Positions 12,278 to 21,733 of a DNA stretch of 23,939 nucleotides are shown here, piece after piece (within the stretch, counting starts at the first letter, position 1; every line of letters starts with the position of its first letter). The stretch lies in the NCBI RefSeq assembly GCF_000003605.2, contig NW_003152757.1, positions 2,294-26,232 on the forward strand, in the 5' to 3' direction. The stretch comes from Saccoglossus kowalevskii. Its lineage: Eukaryota; Hemichordata; Enteropneusta; Harrimaniidae. A program made the translations under genes and the position numbers. The notes under the pieces are model-generated. The model worked only from the letters and a program-made list of their open reading frames with translations, made no database searches and was not told the origin of the DNA.

Positions 12278-12310
12278 AGCTGCTCAGTGAAGTACCTCAT
12301 ATGAGCAGCT
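12278..12310. repeat. Short inverted repeat (9-bp arms, 15-nt loop)
   Basis: AGCTGCTCA at 12278-12286 is matched by its reverse complement TGAGCAGCT at 12302-12310. The second arm overlaps a CAGCTG E-box. It could be a small hairpin or a pair of oppositely oriented protein sites. It is too short for a microRNA precursor on its own. Confidence 0.5.
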
Positions 12311-12335
12311 GTTTCTTGTTTGCCCGTGAAGATAC

Positions 12336-12351
12336 ATATGCATATGCATAT
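12336..12351. promoter_or_regulatory. Palindromic POU-dimer (MORE-type) site
   Basis: The 16-bp perfect palindrome ATATGCATATGCATAT contains ATGCATATGCAT (12338-12349). This is the published MORE sequence bound by homodimers of Oct/POU-domain factors. It lies about 5.6 kb downstream of the homeobox stop codon and 26 bp beyond an inverted repeat. The match is exact; use in vivo is inference, since AT-rich palindromes also arise by chance. Confidence 0.35.
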
Positions 12352-13074
12352 CTGAAAAAAAACCTATTAACAACAGCAATGCCACGAAAATGGCTTTTAT
12401 ATTTTCACACTCCACACAATTATTCACATTATTGTTATATGATGTAAGCTTTCAAATGTCGATTACCCATTAATTTTTAAGCTTTATCCGTTATTTGTAG
12501 ACACGAATGCAATCGTTTAATCTCTAATTATCTACTCTAGTATCTTATATATTACGTTGAACGTGGATAATATACACCATCGTGGCGTCATACGTTGTGT
12601 TTACAAATATTGACTGTATGTTAGTATAAATGTCACTTTAATTATGACGGGATTTTTGAATACGTACGAGACAGACCTGCAACTAAATGAATTATGTATA
12701 CTCGGAACTACTTGTAACGTATTCGAGCAGTGTTGGTTAAATGTATGGGTTGAATTAGCCATTACCACAGGGTTGTAGAAACTTGACCTGTATATGCAGT
12801 CCTGGAAAACTGAGCGTGTCCACTTAGCGGTGATTCAGTGCAGGACTCGAAATTAAGGACAAAAAATGTTAATTTATACAAAAATGACATATATGTTATC
12901 AAAACCTCAATCATATGGGGTTGCTATAGTTATAACACATTGAACTGGTCCAAGCAGAATGTTGAATGTGAATCGTTCAAAATATGATATGTCAAAAGTT
13001 TTCACACTTTCTAAAACACGTTTAAGTATGTATTCATGTGTGTGTAATGTATTATGATATTTGTCAGTAATTAG

Positions 13075-13495
13075 TAGGAAACGTCGTTAATGTCTTAATT
13101 AATTGAACCCAATTTGTATAGTCAGTGGCTTCACAGTGGTAACATTTTCAATTTAATATTAAAATAAAATCTCAAGGATTGACATTATGTTTAAGTTGTT
13201 ATACAGTATACCTATCTTAGCATTAGGTTTAGGCGGTTAGCTTGATATAAAGTATACCTACATACCAGAACTCCAAATTCGAATTTAATAAAATAAAACT
13301 AACTTAAGTTTAAGATAAATTCAATTGAATTAAAGTTGTGTTAACTAGTTACAATTTAATTAAACTGTTATTGAATCGCCCAACTATATAGATTAATATA
13401 AAATTATTATATAATTAAGTTTATAATTAAACTGTAAATTTCTAAGTACATTTAATGAAGTTTAATTAAGTTAATGTAATTTAATTGAAGCTAAT
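13075..13495. other. AT-rich tract dense in TTAATT/TAATTA words
   Basis: This low-complexity stretch has many TAAT cores in both orientations, for example TTAATTAAACTGT-like words near 13355 and again near 13425. It could be a homeodomain-binding cluster or simply biased sequence. No ORF of note is present. Confidence 0.5.
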
Positions 13496-13520
13496 GGTTA
13501 CACTTCATAATACGCAAGTA

Positions 13521-13637
13521 TATGTATGTGTGAGGGAGAGGAACCATGTGTATGTGTGAGAGGTGGATGTGTGAGAGGGGACTATGTGTGAGCGGAGGTT
13601 GTGTGTGAGATGGGGATTGTGTTTGAGAGGGGGGTTG
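13521..13637. repeat. G-rich minisatellite, period 15-18 bp
   Basis: TGTGAG (or TTTGAG) words start at 13529, 13555, 13570, 13587, 13604 and 13622, each followed by a G-rich segment such as AGGGGAC. Spacing from the third copy on is 17, 17 and 18 bp. The unit is imperfect and shows strong strand asymmetry, with G on the + strand. The minus-strand ORF across it (Thr/Gln/Ser/Pro/His-rich) is a by-product of the repeat. Confidence 0.8.
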
Positions 13638-14739
13638 CATTTTACTAATACACACGAATGCATAAGACACACGAGCTGAAATAGAGAGAATCATTCCTGT
13701 TTACTTAAGTTCAAGTTGAATGACTACCATCCAGCCCACATATCTATCGGGGTTGTGGTGAAACGCTGAAGTTACACTAAACTAACCAGGTGTTTGGTGT
13801 GGAATTTGCTAACACCTGCAACTATAAAATATAGAATCGAATATAACTTAAAAAATAGAATTCTCGTACGGTGAAATACATGGAAATAGTGGAAATGATG
13901 TCATGTCTGTCACGTGTACATATACACCCCTTCGTTTTCAATATATTTTGGGAAAAGTGAAAGCCATTTAAAAAAAGATATCTAAAGGGAGATGAAATCT
14001 CTGTTACGCCTGTACTACTGTATGGTAATTGAGGAACAACACTTATCACACTACAGGGGTTAAATTGACATCACTTTAATTTAACATGTTTGATATAAAG
14101 CATGGAAGTGAACGCCATCAAACAATATTAATTTAATTCCAAATCGACCCTTGATTTCTCCGTTAACGGATGCAACTTTTGTCATTCAGAAAGTCTCAGT
14201 TAATGAAATATCAGCCGTAAGTGTATTTTCACGGCGTGATGAAAGAACAATAATGTTTCAAGTGAAGTGACTATTTAAATGAAGGTGCCTGAGCTGTTGG
14301 TGTTGACAAAGCATTAATGTAGTAGTAGCTGGTACCCCACGTGTCTTTAAGATTATTATACGCGGTAAATTTACTAAGATGAATATTGTATATGTTTAGT
14401 GAGTTGTATCTAATATCTCGACGGCTATAACAAAACCCTCATAATGAAATGTCCTCACGCAATTGCTCACATTTCAATGTACTGATTTCCAATGAAGAGA
14501 TTTGGTCGGTGAAGTTATAATAGATTAAGACAGTCATACTTTCGAAATGCCTTGATCGGATCATTTAAAATAGTTTCAGATTTCAAATAAAATGCCGAGT
14601 AGATAACATTTATTTATTTATTATTTAAAAGTTATATAAATTATATTGAGGAAAAACTGGAAATAATATGTTAAGAAATAATTCGACACACCACATTTTC
14701 CTCTTATTATAAATTCTCCCGGATTGATAGACGTATTCT
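13638..14739. other. Unique sequence, nothing recognised
   Basis: No exon, RNA gene or ordered repeat is visible. An ATTT-rich low-complexity patch lies near 14607-14650. Confidence 0.5.
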
Positions 14740-15715
14740 GCTACATGAATGGGCATCCAGGAGAAGACCCTGGGTAGTGTATTAAAAGTATGTGTGATAT
14801 GAATATTTTGGACTAGTAGGTAAATAGGTATAGTCTACTACTTTATGTGTATTCTGATAAAAGTAATTGTACTACGATATATTCTTCTAAATATGGCCAC
14901 CCAGGGTAATGTACTACATTGAAAGGTTACCGAGAGATGGTCTAGTTGTAAGCAACTATATCTATGTGTACCACAAGATCTGTTAAACATTGGCATCCGG
15001 GCCTAGTGGATGGGTGCCTGAAAGATGACCCGGTCTATTCTAGCAACGGTATGGAGAACACATGTGTATTCAAGGTAGTACGATATACATGTCAATTATA
15101 GTATATTATAGTATTTGCATAACTGCGGATTCAATTAAGTATGCTTCAGTCACAGATGACACAATTCGGAGGTATCACGGTATATTCCACTAAATGGGTA
15201 AAAGGGACAATGTGTTACATAGAAGAAGATGACCCGGGTATTCCGATAAAGTTAATGGTGCCGCGGGATATTCCACTAAAAATATGGTCATCTGAAACAG
15301 TTTACTACATTTGAAGGGGTGGCGAGAGATAAATCTGGGTATTCTACTAAAGAAATGAGTACCACGGAATAGTTTACTAAATGTGAGATAGTGAAATAAT
15401 GTGCTACACGGATGGTTTTTGTAGAATATGGGTTCCACAAGGGATATTCTATTAATTACGATCACCGGTATAGTTTATTACATTTTAAGCGGTACCGGGA
15501 GATGGCTTAGGGTTATTCTGCTTAAGGCATAGGTACTACCACAGACACTCTACGCGATATCTGACTAATTATGGGCATCCGGTACAGTGTGTTATATGAA
15601 TGGCTCCTCGTTGGAAATGTCCCGGGATATTCCTCAAAATATATGGGTTCAACGGGATATTTTACTAAATACGGTCACCGGGATAGTTTAATACATTGAT
15701 TGATCGGAATAACGT
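14740..15715. repeat. Old, degenerate tandem repeat, period roughly 170-210 bp with internal subunits
   Basis: A phrase like GTTTACTACATT, followed by a GAA-rich part and CCGAGAGATGG, recurs with anchors at 14911, 15300, 15473 and 15685. The spacings are 389, 173 and 212 bp. Between anchors, shorter phrases such as GGGATATTCCACTAAA and TATGGTCACC recur, which suggests subunits of about 30 bp. Copies are diverged and indel-rich. It may be an ancient satellite or minisatellite, or an internal repeat of a decayed mobile element. No coding capacity is seen. Confidence 0.7.
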
Positions 15716-18271
15716 ATTGAATATATGGGATAAATAAACAAAGAAATGAGTACCTGGATCTCCCTGATTCATTACTAGTCATGCACCAACTGAAATTGTG
15801 GAAGTAAAATAATGCTTGAATAATATTTTGTGAACATCTGCAGAGATGAACATATAAATCGGTTCACGCCTTGAAATCGACATGATTTGACTATAAATAC
15901 CAGCTGTGTTCCAGTTTCAACCATTGGTACATGGCTAGATGTATACTCTGGTATATGGTATAATTTTAATCTCGTAAACAAATGATCAAAGTGTGATATC
16001 ACAGAATACATAAATCATTGCATGCAGCTGTGTTGGTTCTGTTTATCAAGTGGATAAACGCAGACACTGTAGACAAAAATATACAAACATATTATAATCT
16101 CGTTACTTCGAGGACTCGGCCGTTTATCACGCCATGGTAGTTATAAAATGAATAGTATTCGGGGCCAGAAGTCAAACCTGGTGTGACGTTTTAAATACAA
16201 AGATATTGCTAATTAAACACGTTTTCTTTTGACGATTGCAGTAAAGGTGTAGGACTGTTCACAACAATCAAAATAACGCACCTTCGAAATGTTGGTGACC
16301 CAGCGTGTTTTGTTTTACATTCAAGTTAACGTTTAACGCTGATCATGATGTTTACCTGTACGGGTGTTTATTTTGCACGCCCACGAAACAGATCCAAACA
16401 GTTCTCCGTACATTTCTAACCATATACTTTTGAAAACAAACCGTTAAAAGTACCTTCGGCGACTGACTGTACACCATTGCCTATATGTAAAATGGCAGTC
16501 CAAAGCAAATTATGCAAATCTTTGATGAGCATTTCTCTTACAGCTCTCAAGATTCAAATTCCACGCTCATTTTGGTACACTCTTAATTCCCAGCTGCCAA
16601 CACAGACCCATTTAACACGGAATCCTGTTATCATGGCAACAGGTACATGTACTAAAATTATGTACTATGTGTCTTTAAATATAAATTATTTGGTTTGTAA
16701 AGATGAGTTGATAAGGTCATGTCAAGTCAGTTCACCTCTTTGGTGAACAATGGACCCACGCAAAACCGCCTAGTCACTTATGGTATGGTCGCCAAGATAC
16801 AGTTTCTTTCGAATTTGACAAAGTACTGGAAACGTTATAATTTTATTATTTTTTGTCGGTGAGCATGCTAACACCCCCCCCCCCAATCCCCTCCTAGACA
16901 GTCGGAGAAGTTGCACTTTCAACTGAAATCTAACCAATGTAAACTAAAAGTGACATGGTATTTAAAATGCTTGTCTCACGATCTAGTTTCATTCCTAATT
17001 ATTTCTTCCCTTCGAGTATGGTCGTTTCACAGGAGGTGGACAACGGATAAACCAATGCTTGTGAGTTGTATTCACAGGCACCATGCGAATTTATCGACGT
17101 TGACGTGCGAACTCTTTTTACATTGGTCAGACGAACAGAGATGATATTATGGCCTTTCGTCGTTATATGCAATGAAATATTTCAATAAATCAAGCCCCAA
17201 GTTGAGTCAGGAAATATTTAAGAAAAATATGTTTTAATCGAGAGTTATAACAAACTCTTGCAAAATCGACAAATTTTAAGCATCATTTTCAAAAGTCCTT
17301 GGTGGAAATCCAGCAGCTATAAACATGTACTGTTAACTGATACTTTTACTTTATATATGATAGGAAACCAATGCCATTCATTTGGACGAGAAAGAATAAA
17401 TCGACAATCTATCACCCTGAGCGATTGTGTCTATTTATATACTATCGTGATGCACTGTAATTAACAACGACTTCACTTTGAAATTGAAATGAAATCGACA
17501 TACCAGACAGCTGTCATTATTAGGCCCCTGTGTGTGTGAAAAACATTGATTGCCAGTATCCGAAACGTTCGTTTACCCATCAATTATCGTCTTACACCAA
17601 TACTTGCACTCTTCATGAATTTGATTGTTAAACGTGTTCGGGATATACGAGTTCCAAGAGAACTTAAACGAAGATAACTATGAGAAAATATACTGATAAT
17701 TTTAGATTGAGAACACTGACATTTAGAAAATACCAAAGCATCATCGTCATGGGATCTTGAACAAACTACTCATGCCGTACTTGAGATATTAGTGATAATT
17801 GGATAAAAATGAGAATTTTCGACGCCAGTAATTTTAGATAGATAACATATTATATTTGAAAACATGTTCAAAGCATTATTTTATTATGAAAACGTTAACA
17901 TTTGTTTACATGGCAGATTTTGTTAGTGATGGCGATGATAAATCAGCTTGTTGTGAAAGCATAGTTAGCTTTGCTTTATTGCTTCTTGACTGACATATAC
18001 GTTAATACTAATAATCTTTATCGACTGCAATTGGGTGTAAACAAGACAGTAATTGCGATTTTAACACGGGGCTTTTCAAATGTCACCCAATTGATTTCCA
18101 CTGTCGCTATGACTTTATCTTATAGCATAATAGCGTCGACAATATTTCACGCTTCAACGGACCCTCTTTTTCCAAAATGTGTAATAAACGACAATATTGA
18201 TTTGCCATCACTCACGATTATGAATATGTATGCCTTTGTGGAAATATTGCGACATGTTTAGTAGCAATATA
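15716..18271. other. Unique sequence, no gene recognised
   Basis: Only short ORFs without features are present (77-96 codons). A run of 11 C lies at 16874-16884. No splice-delimited exon with family resemblance could be found on either strand. Confidence 0.5.
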
Positions 18272-18430
18272 GGTCACGTGATCATTTATCATACATTGCG
18301 ATAATGAAGCTAATTGCGTGCATAAGCTACAGTCGAATGTGATTGGACAACGCGATGTTTGCTGCCGCTAGAATTTTGCATATACGCATGCGTATAAATA
18401 TTATACTCACACGCTCTCCATACGTAAATT
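18272..18430 (+). promoter_or_regulatory. Candidate core promoter: E-box/CLEAR-like, inverted CCAAT, NRF1-like palindrome, TATA box
   Basis: In order on the + strand: GTCACGTGAT at 18273-18282, nearly the CLEAR/USF element; ATTGG (inverted CCAAT) at 18342-18346; a perfect 16-bp palindrome TATACGCATGCGTATA at 18381-18396, whose CGCATGCG centre resembles an NRF1 site; and TATAAATA at 18393-18400, overlapping the palindrome. Order and spacing resemble a TATA promoter with a start near 18425-18430. No coding exon is recognisable downstream: the first ATG (in AAATGCCCTGA) is followed at once by a stop. A non-coding first exon with a GTATGT donor at 18687 is possible. Confidence 0.3.
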
Positions 18431-20571
18431 GAACGCAAATGCCCTGACGGACGGACGAACATACAGACTAGCAGTCAGGATAATCTAATTGAAACAAGTT
18501 CAGAAAATACATTCATTTCACAGCAATGGTGGACTATTTCTTCTGAGTTCAACAGAACGAAGTTAGCAATTGACGCTGGTTTATAGTATGAATATGCAAA
18601 CTTACACAAAATATCTGAATCACAATTTTAAGTAAGACATTATTATCACGGTTAAGTCTTTTACCAAGATTCATTTTTCCTAGCTGGTATGTACTTTCAA
18701 TCTTTCAGTAAACGTTAATATCACCACCGAAGGGCCATACAATTTGATTCTGTTGTTCAATGAAAGAAAATTTCTAACACGTCTGTTACATTGACAGAAT
18801 ACTAGGAAAAAACTCCATAAAATAATTATTTAAAACGACTTTCGAGAGTATATTAAAAGTGACTTGAAAAGACTACACTTCATGATTGGATTGTGTCTTA
18901 TTAACAACCACGCAGCGTGTTGTCTCAATGAGCTCAATCCATCTACACAAACACATTTGGGAGCTATACATGTCAAACTTACAAATAAACACACAAAATT
19001 TGAAGCTGTTTTTGACACACCCTTGGACAACACTTGCATCCGAAAATAATGAGGTACTTTAGAGAACGACAACAAAGTTACCAAGTCAGTCTCAATTCTC
19101 CCCGTCTTTGATGGGAAACAAAGAGAACTGTGTTTGTGAGTTGAGTATATGCGACTCATATAGGTTGCTGTCAATGTAGGTAATGGGATGCCTTCACACG
19201 GCGAACATAGTCACCTATACACAATGATGCACACACTTAGGTTCAGTCATAAGGGGGTGATTTATCAACACACTGATGACTTTAAATACTCTTTGTGAAG
19301 AGAAAATATTTTAAATGGAGCAGATACGTGCAAAATACTTTCATGGTCTGTCAGATGAGTTTCAAAAGGGGAATGCAAGGGCACTTAAAAACGACTACAC
19401 TGAAGAGAGAAATCCAATAAGCAGAGACTGAGTTGAAGGTCCAGTCACAAAGTAATAATATATCACCCTATGCTTTCAAATGGATTGACTCTTCCATTCT
19501 TTTGAACTGTTATTCTTTCGGCTCAACCCGTTTCTTTTTTTAAAAACCAAGCAGCTTAGTTGACAGATAGAACCCCAGATACAAGTCATTTGGGCAATCC
19601 TTGATAGTCCCTAGTATGTGCCGATACAACTTGCGCGTGAAGGTATATTGAATTGGTATTTGCTAATCACAGACAAGGGCATCCATTGTACTCGTTCACC
19701 GACGGTATTTTGTTAGCGCCTAGTCAGCTACCCCACCAATCATGATACTTGAATACTTGCATACTAAAATCTCCCTCCGAAAAAAAAAACCTGCCACTGC
19801 GGATCTGAAAAGGATGGGCAGGAGATAATTCTCAACTTGATCCGTAAATGGGCGTGGATTTATGTCTGATTTATTGTGTAAAATTGTGCAATACTCGAAA
19901 CACTGTCTGATGCCACGTTTTGCTCAAATCTAAGTCGAGTGCACACATCCGGGCATACCGAAAATGAGGCAATGTATGACGTCATTTCACCGCATCCCGT
20001 ATTTCACAACCCTGACGTTTCATGATTTTACCGGGTCAACTTGTATTCCGTGTGTTACAGGTCACAACGTGATTGATGTATTAACTATAGAATAAGTTGG
20101 GAAAACGTCTGAATACATTAAGTATATGAATTATGTTAATGAGTTGATTCTCCTGAAACCCAGATAGTGCAATGGCGCAATGTTCTACTCAAAGCAAACT
20201 GTCGCCATATAAACATCAATAATACAGCATTTACAGTAACTTGACAGGGCCCTCGTTTTCCGAGTATTACAGGTACTTGCTAGTGATGCGTTTCCATTAG
20301 AGTACATCGAACGTATTTTCTAGTTTATATTACACGAGTGATCGATTTATACCGACATGATTATCTTTGAATGAGAAAGAAAAAAATAACCAGTATTTTA
20401 TATACATTTACAACAACTACGGAACAATTAATTCATTGGGTTATTGTAAAAATACAGGTTGGAATTGGACATGCGCACTTGCATTTATAACTTTCACCGA
20501 AATTCATTGTAATGAGTAGTGTTTGTGAGCTGTAGTGTAAATCGTACAGTCTGACTTTTACGGTTAACAAT
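18431..20571. other. Mostly unique sequence, no convincing gene
   Basis: The longest ORF is 114 codons on the minus strand (18830-19174). It has no family resemblance and I do not call it a gene. A perfect palindromic CRE, ATGACGTCAT, lies at 19976-19985. Confidence 0.45.
19976..19985. promoter_or_regulatory. Consensus CRE (ATF/CREB-type) palindrome
   Basis: ATGACGTCAT contains the full TGACGTCA octamer. It is isolated, about 700 bp from a minus-strand exon candidate that would have its promoter on the other side. Function is unproven. Confidence 0.25.
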
Positions 20572-20631
20572 TTAGCTTCCTTGTTGCCGCTTAATCGATC
20601 CTGTTATTATCGACTCTGTTTTGCAACTCAC

Positions 20632-20691
20632 TGGACCGGCCCACAAATCGACAAATGCTTCCCGTAATTCCCGTCTCGTTAATCGCTCCAT
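20632..20691 (-). CDS. Weak candidate first coding exon on the minus strand
   Basis: On the minus strand an ATG (20691-20689) in the context GACATGG opens a frame reading MERLTRRELREAFVDLWAGP. It ends after exactly 20 codons at GTGAGT, a full U1-complementary donor (20631-20626). The frame is open over a longer span, 20805-20572, with a hydrophilic charged composition (KRKQSSDSSDRFQDE upstream). An E-box TCACGTGA lies at 20796-20803, about 105 bp upstream of the ATG. I do not recognise the protein, and no partner exon is visible before the neighbouring repeats. It could be chance; comparison with relatives or transcripts would decide. Confidence 0.15.
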
Positions 20692-20805
20692 GTCAACTGA
20701 CCCATCCCCAAATTGAACGCCACATATCGCCTCATCCTGAAATCTATCGCTGCTGTCAGATGATTGCTTCCGTTTCCATGACGACGGTTCGTACTTCACG
20801 TGATT

Positions 20806-21146
20806 TCATTTCCTGGCAGATAAGTGGATTCATCCCTTAATCCGTGGCTACAGCGGAGAAAAGTAAGCACTTGAATACGGTGGAGATGATCACCTCATGC
20901 CGAGAATGGTGTCAATATTTCAAAATACTAATAGGCTGCAGTATCGTGCTTCAAGTTGTCAAAATACGACGACCTTACATGAACGCAATAACAGGGATAA
21001 TACAGAGAAGAATAGATTCGGTACAATTAATATCTATAATATGAACTCAAATAAGGTCATAATGATAAGTTATAATCGGAACGAGAGCGAATTATTTTGG
21101 TAGCTTACAATCTAGTGATGCAACTCAACATGCTCGACCACCGAAT
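20806..21146. other. Unique sequence, nothing recognised
   Basis: Short overlapping ORFs only, no structured features. It ends where the 27-bp minisatellite begins. Confidence 0.5.
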
Positions 21147-21421
21147 CACACTGCCTCAGTATCCTTCTAGCACACTAGTATCTCAGGATTGTTCGTACTC
21201 ACATCCCTGCCTCAGTAGCTTTCTCACACACCACTGTCTTTTTCTCACATGACACTGTCTCAGTATCTCTTTCACACACCACTGTCTTTTTCTCACACAC
21301 ACCACTGTACCAATATCTTTCTCACACACCACTGTCTCAGTATCTTTCTCACACATCACTGTCTCAGTACTTTTCTCACACACCCCTGTCTCAGTATTTT
21401 TCTCACACACCACTCTCTCAT
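21147..21421. repeat. Minisatellite, ~27-bp unit (TTTCTCACACACCACTGTCTCAG type)
   Basis: Imperfect head-to-tail units contain CTCACACACCACTGTCTCAG followed by TATCT. Full units are about 27 bp; shorter ones lack the CAGTATC part. The first copies (21147-21200) are more diverged. Because 27 is a multiple of three, the minus strand reads a periodic nonapeptide (VCEKDTETV-like) over about 76 codons. I regard this as a by-product because the unit length varies and breaks the frame. Confidence 0.9.
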
Positions 21422-21733
21422 TATATGTAATGATACCTCTTTCGTTTTTTTACTTTAGTCTTTGTTTTTAAAAACAAAATACCAAATGGACACTTCCGGT
21501 ATAGATTCGTCTTTCTCTTTATTTGTATCCTTAATCAGTATTGGCTGCTTCTGTATCTTTGGCACTCTGGTGAAATAGGACTATTAGTTATTATATTCTC
21601 CAGTATCTTATGTTTTCTCCAAATGTTTTGTTAGTTGGTAAATGCACTTTTTGACTTTGAAGATCGTGGCGGTTTTATGAGAAAAACATGTCTTCTCTAA
21701 GTGTCACAGCTTGGAAAACAAATTTCAATTTCA
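21422..21733. other. Unique spacer between two tandem arrays
   Basis: T-rich sequence of about 310 bp with no ORF or repeat of note. It ends in AATTTCAATTTCAG, acceptor-like, directly at the first satellite unit. Confidence 0.6.

Noticed and set aside
18830-19174. 114-codon minus-strand ORF
   Set aside because: It has no domain, no convincing splice context and no start context worth noting. The length is possible by chance in this much AT-rich DNA.
21183-21413. Cys/Glu/Thr-rich nonapeptide-repeat protein on the minus strand
   Set aside because: It follows directly from the 27-bp minisatellite, and the unit length varies so that the frame breaks in mid-array.
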